From Microglena sp. YARC (taxonomy: Eukaryota > Chlorophyta > Chlorophyceae > Chlamydomonadales > Chlamydomonadaceae), in assembly GCA_022414725.1 (NCBI GenBank), contig CM039464.1:46901957-46965956 (forward strand): a stretch of DNA of 64,000 nt, in the 5' to 3' direction. The notes beneath the pieces were generated by a model. The model made no database searches, had not been told where the DNA came from, and was given only the letters and a program-made list of their open reading frames with translations. Of this stretch, positions 1 to 11,227 are shown one piece after another (within the stretch, counting starts at the first letter, position 1; each line of letters begins with the position of its first letter). The translations under genes and the position numbers were made by a program.

Positions 1-2302
1 TTCGAGGTGACTGGACTGCCGAATTCAAAGGTGGGCTGATTGGGGCGCAGGTTGACTTAAAATAAATTAAATCTTCCTCGAAGATGAGGTGACGTGACTG
101 CAAATACAACTTGTCTGAAATTTGCCCCAGACTCTGAGAGACGAGGTGACTGCCTTTGCTAGTTGAGTGAGCTGCCTGCCATCTCCAAACGTCAGTTGGA
201 TCGGGGCAAATGCAATATTGCAGGCCGAACCCTTAGAGCCTGCAGCGCACCAGTTTTGCCTAAGACCAAAACTGGGTAGCTCTCTATACAGTAGCAGCCC
301 TAACGCGTACATCTGTACATCGGCGTGGCTTACCACGTGGAACTGTCAGCTGTACGGAGCAAAGGCGCCAGCCTGTCGAAGGCCAGGCGGGCAGACTCAA
401 GGACTTGGGCGAATTTCGATTCCGAGCTGCGCCTAATTAATTTTGGCGTTGCATTCAGACAACACATTTCAACTGGGGCTTCAACAGCACGTCTTCCATC
501 TCGTTTCTATGATTGCTTAGTTCGTATTCTCCTTGTCTGAAGGTCGAGTCTCCATCGAGTCAAGGCGTCAGTCAAGCGTTCTCATCAGGGCCCATGGGTG
601 ACGCGCCATAGGTATAAGTAGGCAAATCGCAATAGGGCATCATATTATCATAAGTCGCAACTCTGAATCGATATTCGCAGATGATGGAGTGGCTGGTCCG
701 CATCAAGGCGACCATCCTGGATCAAAGGGATTGCCATGGTCTGCCCAGTTTGATTGAGGCCAATGAGCACATCTATGATGGATTCCTGGTGCTCACGAAG
801 GAATGCTGCGCCAATTGCACCAGCAGCATAAGCTCCCGAGCATCAACGTCGACGGCCAGAGTATTTCGCGATTGAGAAGCAGACGAGCGCAACATACTAT
901 GTTTGGGCCTGTATTTGTATGCCCAGTAGACAGTGTAACAAACATCAGTCCCTCCAGGTCCCTCGCGAAATTCGCCAAGTCCTTGAATCTTCCCGCCTGG
1001 CCCTGCAATAGGCTGGCGCCTTTGCTCCGTCAAGCTGGCAGTTCGCAGAGAAACTTGCAACTGGACATAATAAGTCGCATCTCAGAATCGAAATTCGCCC
1101 AAGTCCTTGAAATCTCTTCGCCTGGCCCTTCGACAGGCTGGCGCCTTTGCTCTGTACAGCTGACAGTTCCACGTGGTACCCCACGCCGATGTACGTTGTA
1201 CGCGTTAGGGCTGCTACTGTATAGTCATAGAATTGTTACAATGAGGGAGGAAGGAAGAAACAATGAAAATAAACAGAAGGTACATGGCAATACATCGGCG
1301 AGCTGCCCGATGGAGCAGTGGGGTCGGGGATTACCGGGTACCTTGAAGGGAGCAGGGGTAGAACATAGCAGTATGACAGTTCAACTACCCCTTGACCGGG
1401 TAGGTGAGTCGAGGTCTGCTAGGAACTACTAGGTATCTAGAGGATTCGGCGGGCTGCCCGACTGAGCAGAGTAGTCGAAATCCAAGTAGGTACCTTAGAA
1501 CCTAAGAAGGTAGTACTTAGCAGAACGGTGCCATCGCTATTGGAACTAGCAATGGAACCATAGGGTGCTGGGTACTACTACTGCAACGTAGGAAGGAAGG
1601 TCAACTGACCACAGAAATGAACAACTGAAGAATCAAAGGGAACGGTGACAAAAGGGGGAAACCATACTAACTCGTACGTGAAAGAAAAAGAGCCAAAACT
1701 GAGGCATAAGAACTGACTATGAGACTGGAAAGAAGACCGAGGGATAGAGAGGAGGGGGACAACAGACTGGTTCAGCTAGGACGGGAAAAGAGGGAAGGAC
1801 TAAGCAGGGAACAAAGGGCAGGAGGGAGGGATGAAGGTATCGTGATAACTAAGGTACCATATCCTTGGGTCCATCATCATTGGACCTCGAACGCTTGACA
1901 GAGCGGTTGCTTGAAGCTTGGTGTTGCTCCTTAGCATGAGGTAGGTGTGGTAGGGGTTGCTCCATAGCTGTTTGAGGTTGGTTGCGTTTGGACTTGATCA
2001 AGATGGTATAAGTCTGGCAGGAGGGGAGGTGCTCTGAATTTGGTCTATTCAGGAAAATCTGTTTGATTGGTAGCTCAACTTGGTACTTGGGAAGCGCTGA
2101 GTCTGAGAGTCCTTCAACTCTCATGATGATATCAGTAGATGGGATGGTACGACCTTCAACTTGCGCAGAGTTGTAGAGGTCGAGAGTTGCCCCATGGCAT
2201 GCGGTCCAGAGGTGCCGTTCTTTGCCAATGAGATCAATGAAGCCTTTGATGAGGTCGATTTGGATATTGAGAGGGCCTTGGATTCTGACAGGACAGTACT
2301 TC
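1..2302. other. Unassigned region left of the retroelements
   Basis: I recognise no gene here. The open frames are short and without family motifs. The stretch holds an inverted repeat (283-1224), A/G-rich sequence with short GGAAGG and TACCTT motifs (about 1230-1850), and a minus-strand open frame of 91 codons (1849-2124) with no recognisable domain. Compared with the rest of the window it has few simple repeats. A short string around CTGCTACTGTATAG near 1211 recurs near 11251, on the far side of the retroelement block, so the two may be parts of one larger element or of the same flanking sequence. Confidence 0.4.
283..1224. repeat. Inverted repeat with about 150-bp arms
   Basis: The left arm (283-431) is the reverse complement of the right arm (1078-1224) with scattered mismatches; both contain CTGTCAGCTGTAC and AAAGGCGCCAGCC. 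A third, shorter copy lies at about 957-1048 in the orientation of the right arm. The spacing of roughly 650 bp and the extra copy suggest a fold-back or nested transposon remnant. No transposase frame is visible between the arms. Confidence 0.6.
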
Positions 2303-2550
2303 TGTTATAGACCGATTCTCCCGGTCCAGCTAGAGTGTCTTAAGTGCGCCAGGCCCTCCGCCTGGAAGCTTCCGTTGTAGTGCCTCTGCCCGATAGGGCT
2401 AGCACCTAGCGACGGCAGTACCCTGAGGCACTGTCGTCTTTCTCTTCTTATACCTGACATGTCGCCTGACATGTCATCACGCTTGTAAAGCACACGCCCT
2501 AGTCCATTTCCTGTGTCAGTTCTCACGGTATAACACTCCGTAAAGCTAAA
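2303..2550 (+). repeat. LTR 1
   Basis: Direct repeat matching the blocks at 4215 and 9254 over about 250 bp. Homology to LTR2 continues into the leader to about 2740, whereas homology to LTR3 stops after AAAGCTAAA, so the true LTR edge lies near or slightly beyond 2550. It differs from LTR2 at many positions, indicating an old insertion or a separate one. Confidence 0.75.
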
Positions 2551-2594
2551 GGTTAACGCTCATCATCGCCGTCGCGTCTTCCACTGCAACAGAT

Positions 2595-4217
2595 TTGAGC
2601 GCATCAAAGTCTGTCAAATTGTCCGTAGATCCGGAGCTCCCGCGCATCTGCAGTGTCTTCAACCGTTGCTGGCGCAACTACCGAAGAAGAGGATCTCAAG
2701 CCCAGAAAACTTGTCATCGCTTAGGCCACCCGCTGGATAACACCAGTACGTTGCCCCCGCAACAAAAACCCTCTTCCGTTCCGATCTCATCTTGGATTCT
2801 CATTCCGCATAGCTCTTTTCAAGACTCCAAGATGTCAGGACGCAGGAATACTCCATACGATGGTAAGGGAGGTTACGATGTCTTTGCACATTGGTATGCA
2901 GAACTTGTGGCCCCCTTGCTCGAACAAGATTCAGTCTTCTCAGTCGTTGATGGAGATCTAGAACATGCTCCCATTGATAAACCCTCCAATGGTTACCACT
3001 ACCCTAGAGACAGCAGAATAAACCCCTATCCAACTACATGGCTATGGATCATATTCTGCGACACTGTACCCCTCCCCTTGCTGATTCGCTTGACGCAATG
3101 ACGCATATACCAACAACGCGGCTAAAGCCCTACGCTACATTCGACGAGATTGGGGCCAAGGTTTCACCTTATTGCCAAAGTTCGTCAAAGGCGCAAACCC
3201 TTTCTACGATTCCCACACTACTCTAACATCTCCCCACGCATCCTACCACTCTCCAGCTTCCACCCAGGATGCTGCTCTCCCTCCACCTACCCTTCTCACT
3301 CACCCCCATCCTCCCCGTCCAACGACGGTGCATCCTCATCTCCCCCTACTCCAACCTCGGACGGGGGACCCTCTGACATCCGAGCTTTTGAGGACGCAGC
3401 AGCCGCCGCAGATTTGCTACGTGGAGCCATACCTATGCTCAACGCGAGGGGAATCAACGTCGAAGTGAATCAACCAGTGCCTCCTGGACCCAGGCCACCA
3501 AACCGTTTCCAAGGTATGTGGCCACCTGCAACTGCCCAATGTTTGATCTGCACTGGCTTTGGGCACACTGCCTCCATCTGTCCCAACACCTCCCCCTATG
3601 CGTCAACAATCCACAATTGTGACAACTGTGGGGGACTTCGAAATCATGAGGGACAATGTACAAGCCGTGAACGACCTAGCCACCCCTCCATCAACCCCCA
3701 TCCAAATAAGTTGACAGAGGTCTGCATCAACTGCACTGGCAAAGGTCACTTCGAGAAGCAATGTTTTTCTGCCATCACGGTCCAGCCAACAACCAGGACC
3801 TGTGGAACATGTGGGGGCTATGACCACCATGAATCCGCATGCCCCAACCCATGCCAGCCTACTACAGCACTGGAATCTGAGTCCCCACCCCAAGACTCTG
3901 GAGATGACTCTGGCAACGACCCCAACACTGGTGAGAACCCTGATACCACTGACTCTGAGTTAGGACAGTTCCCCACCACTCATGAGACCTCCCCCAGTGT
4001 TTTATCTACTTGCTTCCACGATCACTGGCGCCCCACTATAGACTCTACCTGGCACATGACTTCAAATGCTGATTCTCTTATCAGAATCACACCCCTCAAC
4101 CCACCAGTAACAGTCCTTCCCCCAGGCTCCTCCACACCAGTTGTTTGCTGTTACACTGGCACAGATGTACTTCAAGGTAAAGGACTTGTAGTGACACTGC
4201 TCAACGTCCTTCTTTGA
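2595..4217 (+). pseudogene. gag-only retroelement reading frame with four zinc knuckles (frameshifted)
   Basis: A Gag-like region starts around 2830 and passes through at least two frames (breaks near 3040 and 3150-3200), so it is not intact. The last frame (3150-4217) encodes four CCHC zinc knuckles: CLICTGFGHTASIC, CDNCGGLRNHEGQC (slightly altered spacing), CINCTGKGHFEKQC and CGTCGGYDHHESAC. Zinc knuckles bind retroelement RNA in the Gag particle. Copia Gag proteins usually have one knuckle, so four is unusual. The frame ends on a TGA that is itself the first three bases of LTR2; no protease, integrase or RT follows, so the unit is either internally deleted or a non-autonomous gag-carrying element. 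Confidence 0.7.
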
Positions 4218-4467
4218 TATAGACCGGTTTTCCCGGTCCAGCTAGAGTGTCCTAGTGCGCCAGGCCCTCTGCCTGGAAGCTTCCGTTGTAGTGCCTCTGC
4301 CCGATAGGGCCCGCACCTACCGGCGGCAGTACCCTGATCCTGATGTACTGTCGCCTTTCCCTTCTTATACCTGCCATGTCGTCTGACATGCTATCACGAT
4401 TGTAAGCACACGCCCTAGTCCATTCCCGGTGAGAGTGCTCACGACAAATCGCTCCGGAAAAGCTAAA
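4215..4467 (+). repeat. LTR 2 (shared middle LTR)
   Basis: Direct repeat of LTR1 and LTR3, closer to LTR3 than to LTR1 by eye (for example CCCGCACCTACCGGCGGCAG in both). It ends the gag-only unit and begins the gag-pol unit. Leader sequence after it (to about 4650) matches the leader after LTR1. Confidence 0.8.
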
Positions 4468-4579
4468 GGTTATCGCTCATCACGCCGCCCGTGTTCCACT
4501 GCAACAGACTTGAGCGCATCAAGCCTGTTACCCTGTCCGTAGATCCCGAGCTCCCGCGCACCTGCAGTGTCTTCAACAG

Positions 4580-7500
4580 TTGCCGCCGCAACACCGAAGA
4601 AAAAGGATCTCGGCTGCAGAATCACTTCTGATTGCTAGCATCCGCTGGAACACCAGCCCCCCCCCCCCCCCCCCCCACTGCGTCTACCCATCAGTTCCCC
4701 TCTCCTCCCCTTCCGCCACCCCCTATAACCCATCGCCCCGCAAGCCAACCCCCCCACCACCCCTCCCTTCCCCTATCCTGGACTCTCTTAGCCCTTCTCC
4801 AATGGATGCACCGTCGGCAACCAACGCTACGGCATTCCATCAATGGCTGCAGGACATCTCTCAGGATATTAAGGTGATAGAGGATGAGAATATAGATCTA
4901 CCCATACATCTCTTACACTACAGAGCTAAGATCTTCATCTTAGACAGCATTTCCCTAACATTCAGATTACAGTACTGTCGTTCCCATATGTCCACAGATC
5001 TCATGTCCTGGCTCAGAGATGTTTATGCAGACTGGTATTTTGAGCACGTCAAGGACCCTAGCACAGATCCTCGGCCATACCCATGGCTCAACATCCCACC
5101 TCTTTGCACAAAACCCACAGATCATGATTTCCTGCAGCCTCTTGAAGACCCCTGCACAATTTATACCCAATAAACCTCACATTCAGACAACACACCCAGT
5201 ACCCACTATGCTCTAAATGCAACAAAACACACCCGTAGCATATACAGAAACTGGATCATGGACACAGATGCCACCTCACACATGACCGGGGATCCCAGCC
5301 TTCTATATGATATCAAAGACATACCCCCTATAAAAGTCCTGACTGCTTCAGGCCACACCTACATTACAAAGTCTGGCACAGCCCTCGTCAGAGGAGAAAA
5401 TGGTAAACTCCACAAACTCCTCAATGTCCACCTCAATTCAGATCAGAACACACCCAACTTGTTCTCAATGGCATCAGCTATCAAAAATGTACCCGACATG
5501 GAAATCCAATTCAACTCTCACGAAGGCACCATGACCATCAACAACAAAGTCATCATCTCAGGACCAAAGAAACGTAACCTCTACCTAGTCCCTGTGGTCA
5601 AACATGATCCTACACTGATCAGATGATCAGAGTACATTACAGCTGTAGCCCTAGCAGCCGTCTCTAGAAAAACTCCTATGACAGCCGAACTCCAACACAT
5701 CAGATTAGGACATCTAACCTACAGTTCTTTAGCAAGAATGGCCTCAGAAGATATGGTCATTGGAAACGACATCACCCCATCTGCATTCAACAAAATGAGT
5801 AAGCAAACCTGTGAGATTTGTATTCTCTCTAAAATGGACAAGAACCCCTACCCCACATCTCACACCAGAGCTACCAGACCCATGGGCATGATCCACATTG
5901 ACATGAGTGGAAAGATGAAAATACCTAGCCTAAATGGCAGCCTCTACTTCCAAGGCATTCTAGATGATTACTCCAAATACTCCATTGTTACATTCCACAA
6001 AACTAAGGATGCAGTAGCCAGTGCAACCATCACTGAGCTCGAACGGTATGAAGTCCTCACCCAGAACAAAATTGGGACCATTTTCTGTGACAATGGATCA
6101 GAATGCATTTGCAACAGATTCAAAAATTGGTGCAAAAGAAAAGGAATCACCCTCAACTTCACAGTTCCAGGCAACCCATCCACCAATGGTGCAGCAGAGC
6201 GCCTTAACAGAACCCTACATGACAGATCCACAGCCCTCCTCCTTTCATCCCAATTCCCCAACAGGTACTGGGCAGAAATGGTCAAAAATGCAAGCATCCT
6301 CAGGAACCTCTCCCCTACCTCTGAATCCAACAAAACACCCTATGAACTGTTCCATGGCACCAAGCCTAAGATAGATCACCTCAGGACCATTGGCTGCACA
6401 GCATATGTTCATATCCCACCTAAGTCAAGATCTTTCAAGTTCTCACCATCAGCAAAAATTACCAGACTCATTGGATACTCAGATTCAAGAAAAGCCTACA
6501 GAGTGGTAGACTCCTCACACAAAAAATTTGACGCCAGAGAAATCACTTTCAATGAATTTGAAAATTTGGCAGGTCAGAAAGGATTCCCAGGTGCAGATGC
6601 TGTGGTACTAGGAAACTATGAAGATGATATCCGAGTTGAAGTTGATGAGGATGATGCTATCCCACCTGTACCCACCATCCTCACCCCATCTGAACTCCAA
6701 GAAAGAGAATACTACCTAGCCAGACTAGCTAAGAACCATGCCAACCCACAACTGTGGGGCCTCCCAGATGGTCTTTCTTCAAACCCTGATACAGTGTACC
6801 AACCTACCCTCACACCAACACCCAACCTCACACCAGCAGCCAGTGCACCCACTAATCAAACTGTTGAACAAGGAGATGAACACAACCCCCAGGAAAATGC
6901 AGATCCCCCTAACCCCACACCTCCACCCTACCAGGAGCTACCTACCCCTCCAAGCCCAGACATTCCCCCACCACCAGAAGTAGACCCATCGCTAGTTGAA
7001 CCTAGAAGATCTGGCAGAGACAGACACTCACCCAACTTCCTAGCCTTCCTAGCTGCAGACCAAGTTATCATCCCCAAAAATGAGAAGGAAGCCCTCTCTA
7101 GTCCCCAAGCTAAAGAATGGAAAGCTGCTATGCAGGAAGAATTAGCAGCACTTGCAGAGATGAACACCTGGTCCCTCTCAGAACTCCCTCCAGGAGCTAA
7201 GGCTATAGGAGCCAAATGGATCTTCGACATCAAACAATCAGTTGATGGAGAAATTGTCAGATACAAAGCAAGGCTAGTTGCCAAAGGATATGCCCAACGC
7301 CCAGGCATGGACTATGATGAAGTCTTTGCACCAGTGGCCAAACATGCTACCATTCGTTACATCCTCTCAATGGCAGCCAAACCCAAGGCATACCTAGCAC
7401 AGTTAGACGTTTCCACTGCATTCCTCAATGGCATAGTTGAAGAAGAACTGTACTGCACCCAACCAACTGGATTCGAACAAGACCACAGAGTCTGCCGCAT

Positions 7501-8632
7501 GTGGAAATGCCTTTATGGCCTAAAGTAAGCATCTCGCCAGTGGTACCTCAAAGTCAAAGAAGATATGACTGCTATAGGATTCAGAGAGGTAGACGTAGAC
7601 CAAGGTCTATTTGTGCTACCTAACTCAGCCAACAAGCCCATCGTCTGGGTCCTTCTCTGGGTTGATGAATTCCTCATGCTGTCCTTTGACATAAGCATCC
7701 CAGACAAGTACAAGAGCACCATCATGAAGCTGTACAAGACTAGAGACCTTGGTGACCCTTCCGTTTTTGTTGGCTATGAGATCACCAGGAATGCATAAAC
7801 TGGCACCCTACACATCTGCCAGTCCAGGTTCATCCAGGATCTGCTGCGTGCCCACAACATGCTTCCTGAACCCAACAGCACCAGGTTCCCTGTGCCTCTC
7901 CTACCAGATGCTCTCCTGCCATATGCTGACAAAGATACCCCAGCCACTGGCCTTCCCCTTGACCAGATAGTGGGCTCCCTCAACTACCTGGCAGTCAACA
8001 CAAGGCCTGACATTGCCCAAGCAGTCAACAGATTGGCCAGGCACAGTGCACACCCATTGCATGACCACATGGAAGCTGCCACTGGTATCCTCAAGTACCT
8101 GTCTAATACACCAGACCATGGCATCACCTACACCTTCTCCAACAAGCCCCTCATTGGTTACTGTGATTCTGACCATGCTGCCTGCCCAATCACAAGGAAA
8201 TCCACAACAGGTTTTGTATTCCTCAACCAAGGGGGAGCAATCTCATGGGCATCCAAGATCCAAGCATCTGCCACAGCCCTGTCCACAACAGAGGCCGAGT
8301 TTATGGCAGCTACCTCTGCAGCCCAAGAGGGAATGTGGTTGAGAAAACTACAACACTCTGCCACAGGCATAGTTCCCCCTGCTCTCACCATTAATGGTGC
8401 CAACCAAGCTGCCCTTACTGCCTGGAACCAGGAGAAGCTGTCATCCAGATTGAAGCACATGGAGACCAGGTTCTACTTCCTCAAGGAGCAATCCAAGAAA
8501 GGAGGTATCAAACTGAACTGGATCCCAACTGCTGCCAACATGTCTGACATGCTCACCAAAGCTCTGCCCAGGGCCAAGTTCTGTGACTTCAGAGAGAAGA
8601 TTGGCTGCATTGGCAAGCTAAAGATGTACTAA
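4580..8632 (+). pseudogene. copia gag-pol polyprotein, one frame broken by four in-frame stops
   Basis: A single reading frame runs from 4580 to the terminal TAA at 8630-8632 and is interrupted by stops at 5171, 5624, 7526 and 7796. Order: Gag region (about 4780-5170), protease site near 5252 (DTD where copia proteases have DSG), integrase zinc region with H-x4-H and CEIC (5690-5830), integrase core with IHIDMSG, CDNGSEC and NGAAERLNRTL (5900-6240), a proline-rich linker (6660-7010), RT with WIFDIK, YKARLVAKGYAQ and LDVSTAFLNG (7215-7440), a WVDE motif where the catalytic YVDD is expected (7660), and RNase H with GYCDSDHAACP and STTEAEFMA (8150-8310). The stops at 5624, 7526 and 7796 fit single C-to-T changes (CGA or CAA codons). 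The element is inactive by several independent lesions. Confidence 0.88.
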
Positions 8633-9253
8633 CTCCAGAAGCTCTGACCAAGAACCTCTGATCTGATATCATTCACATTCTTGATCATGGGGAGCTACTT
8701 GCCTTCAAAGTTTTCCCCCTGCAGCTTCCTGCAGCTCCTTTACAGTCCATTCCTGATTTATCACTATGGCCCCATAGTTCCCCATACATAGCATTAATTT
8801 GAAGACCCTGACTTATGATACTTTATAGATTATACTAGAAGTACCTCACCATGTCCTTCCATCTGGATTGATAGTCATGAGCTAGCAGGGACGTCTACTT
8901 TAAAGTTGTTTACCATAATGGAAATCAAACAGATTGCTATCCAGTCCTTTTAGCTGAACAAGGCCCTATGGCTGCACCTTCCTGGCAGCTTCACAGCTGG
9001 AATCCAGTCCTATCTAGATAATAGATAATAGTTATACTGTACTGCCTTTGCCCCTTGTTCTCTCCTAAATGTACTTGCATATGCCCCACAAGGACAAGTA
9101 TCATTCCTTGGTGAACACTGGCCAAACCAGAAGCCTATGCCCCTGGGCTCTCTTATGTACCAGTTATTTCTTTTCACTCTAGCTTACCCTTTCTTTTGAA
9201 CCTCCTAATTCCAGGAATTCTTCTGAATGAAGAATACCAGGATTTGGGGGGGA
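8633..9253 (+). other. 3' untranslated part of the copia element with polypurine tract
   Basis: About 620 bp between the polyprotein stop and LTR3 with no coding signal. The last dozen bases are a G-run following GGATTT, a plausible polypurine tract directly abutting the TGTTATAG start of LTR3. Confidence 0.6.
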
Positions 9254-9499
9254 TGTTATAGATCGGTTCTCCCGGTCCAGCTAGAGTGTCCTAGTGCGCC
9301 AGGCCCTCTGCCTGGAAGCTTCCGTTGTAGTGCCTCTGCCCGATAGGGCCCGCACCTACCGGCGGCAGTACCCTGAGGTACTGTCGCCTTTCCCTTCTTA
9401 TACCTGCCATGTCGCCTGACATGCTATCACGATTGTAAGCACACGCCCTAGTCCATTCCCTGTGAGAGTGCTCACGACATATCGCTCCGGAAAGCTAAA
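9254..9499 (+). repeat. LTR 3
   Basis: 246 bp match to LTR2 from TGTTATAG to AAAGCTAAA; after 9499 the homology stops and a different sequence begins. LTR3 is the 3' LTR of the gag-pol unit and might also be the truncated 5' LTR of the gag-like unit to its right. Confidence 0.8.
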
Positions 9500-9778
9500 T
9501 TCTTGTACCCGTGCCCAACTCCTTCAACCTCATCAGTGCCCCTGCAATCATGGTTTATGACGAAGACATACACATTCACACTAACTGTCGTATTGCACAG
9601 ATTGAGCTCCCATACCAGCATGTATGGAGACGGCCTGATCTGCTACACCACTGGTCTGGAGTGCCATGCATCACCGTTTGCAAATGGACGGTACACCACC
9701 AGTCTGTACCAGCCTTCTCCTTCTGATCACCCAGACAATGACCTTCCTGATCATCCATGGTAACTTGAGCCCTACACC

Positions 9779-10810
9779 ATGGTCCACCACCTGGGGCCAG
9801 CAGGCAAGTCCAAGTGGAGACAACGTTTCTCTACTCCTTCTCCTCCCCTTCTTCCTCCTCCTCCTCCTCCCCCTGCTCCTCCTCCTCCTCCCCCAGCTCC
9901 TCCTCCTCCTGCCCCACCTCCTCCTCCCCTGCTCCTCCTTCCCCACCCCCTCCTCCACCACAAACACCACCCCCCCCAGCACCTCCCCCTCCCCCCCCCA
10001 TTAGGAACCAAACAGGAAAGAATCCCCAGTCGCCTCATGACATGCTGGAACTGTGGAGGCTATGGCCATAACTCTCTCCAGTGCCCTAGTGTTGATACTA
10101 ACCTTGCATTTAGACCTGCCCCCAGGATCCCAACTTCAACCCCAGTCACTGGCTCACATGAACAAACTGCAGCAGATCTTAAAGATGTTATTCAAGGATT
10201 CCTAGGCCAACTCCAAACCACTCCTACCCCACCCAATGCTACTAAAACCCCTCTGCAACCACCCCCAGGATTCCCAGATAAACCCTTAGATAGGCCTATA
10301 GTCCAAGATCTGCCCTCCACATGGGCAGAATGCTGTATTGCAGCTGGATTCACCCCCCTTTCAAACCCACCAACCCCACCACCTGTTCCTACCAAAACGA
10401 CTAGGACAGCAGCTAGGAAACGAGCTTCAGATGCACAAACAGTTCTTGGCCGCCTGACCAACATGCAAGAAACCCTGACCCATATGTACCAAAGTGTCAC
10501 TGTTGCCCTCCAAACTAATGTTCCCTTCCAAAGACCACCCACACCCCTGAAACCCCAACAGGCACCACCCAAACCAACCCTGTCCAACACACATCCACCA
10601 GGCATATTCAAACCTGTGGGTATCACAGACTTCTCCCCACCCTCATCACCACCCTATGCCTACGAATCTGATGATGTCACAAACAACAGTGCCACATGCA
10701 GGGTCAGCTTCAAATCCCTTGTAGGAACCCAACCAGGACACTATCCTCGAGGTGAACTCATGCACATCTTGGACAAGATCAGCCAGCCAACAACCCTACC
10801 ACCACAATAA
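9779..10810 (+). CDS. Gag-like ORF with one zinc knuckle (retroelement)
   Basis: An open frame of 343 codons. After a low-complexity proline run (residues about 20-75, from a C/T-rich repeat) there is one CCHC knuckle, CWNCGGYGHNSLQC, followed by a proline-rich, RNA-binding-type tail with a short helical stretch containing LGRLTNMQETL and ending in LMHILDKISQ. No protease or pol follows; a LINE relic on the other strand begins at its end. Likely a retroelement Gag or LINE ORF1-type protein; the start codon is uncertain because the proline repeat obscures the N-terminus. Expression is unknown. Confidence 0.55.
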   Translation: MVHHLGPAGKSKWRQRFSTPSPPLLPPPPPPPAPPPPPPAPPPPAPPPPPLLLLPHPLLHHKHHPPQHLPLPPPLGTKQERIPSRLMTCWNCGGYGHNSLQCPSVDTNLAFRPAPRIPTSTPVTGSHEQTAADLKDVIQGFLGQLQTTPTPPNATKTPLQPPPGFPDKPLDRPIVQDLPSTWAECCIAAGFTPLSNPPTPPPVPTKTTRTAARKRASDAQTVLGRLTNMQETLTHMYQSVTVALQTNVPFQRPPTPLKPQQAPPKPTLSNTHPPGIFKPVGITDFSPPSSPPYAYESDDVTNNSATCRVSFKSLVGTQPGHYPRGELMHILDKISQPTTLPPQ

Positions 10811-11227
10811 ACTGAGCAAGCCCATTGCTATAATGATGGGCAAATGGGCAGTGAACAAAAATATGTGGGATGGTGTCAGAACAGTGTAAGCATGTGGGAC
10901 ATGGGTGATTGATAGTGTGAGTTATTTTACATCTGGTAGGAAGAGAGTTATTGAGGATAGCGTAGAGCATATCTTTCATTTTTCTAGGAATGGAGAGTTT
11001 CCAGATGAATTCAAACCAATGATGTGTGAGCTGTTTGTGTTCATTTAAGAGAACATTATATCATTGATGAATAAATCTGGGATATGACGAGAGAAGGTTC
11101 TTTGATAAAGTTTAGAGATAGAAATGGTATCTAGAGCGCCGGTACTTTCCCAGCCCCATGATTGGAGCCAGGATTTGATGATATAAATATAATTATGATC
11201 ATTGTTGGTAGATAGGGCATTAATCAT
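10779..11227 (-). pseudogene. LINE/RT 3'-end relic with zf-RVT-like motif
   Basis: On the minus strand two open pieces read in order SWLQSWGW...SKLYQRTFSR (11050-11225) and then NNSLPTRCKI followed by CPTCLHCSDTIPHIFVHCPF (10800-10960). The second has the C-x2-C...H-x3-C layout of the zinc-binding (zf-RVT) region at the C-terminus of many non-LTR reverse transcriptases. The pieces are in different frames, and no RT catalytic core is present, so this is a truncated, broken copy inserted opposite to the gag-like ORF. Confidence 0.55.

Larger units (their letters stand above)
2303..9499 (+). mobile_element. Copia-type LTR retroelement block with three LTRs
   Basis: Three direct repeats of about 250 bp start at 2303, 4215 and 9254 with TGTTATAG or TGATATAG and share CCGGTCCAGCTAGAGTGTC. 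Between LTR1 and LTR2 lies a gag-like region only; between LTR2 and LTR3 lies a full gag-protease-integrase-RT-RNase H order, which is the Ty1/copia order (integrase before RT). A purine tract with a run of G (9242-9253) sits just before LTR3 as expected for second-strand priming. The arrangement can be read as two elements sharing the middle LTR, from unequal LTR recombination or tandem insertion. Both are decayed. No clear target-site duplication was found. Confidence 0.85.

Noticed and set aside
1849..2124. A minus-strand gene of 91 codons
   Set aside because: No domain, no splice context and a lysine/serine/proline-rich composition; a chance frame cannot be excluded.
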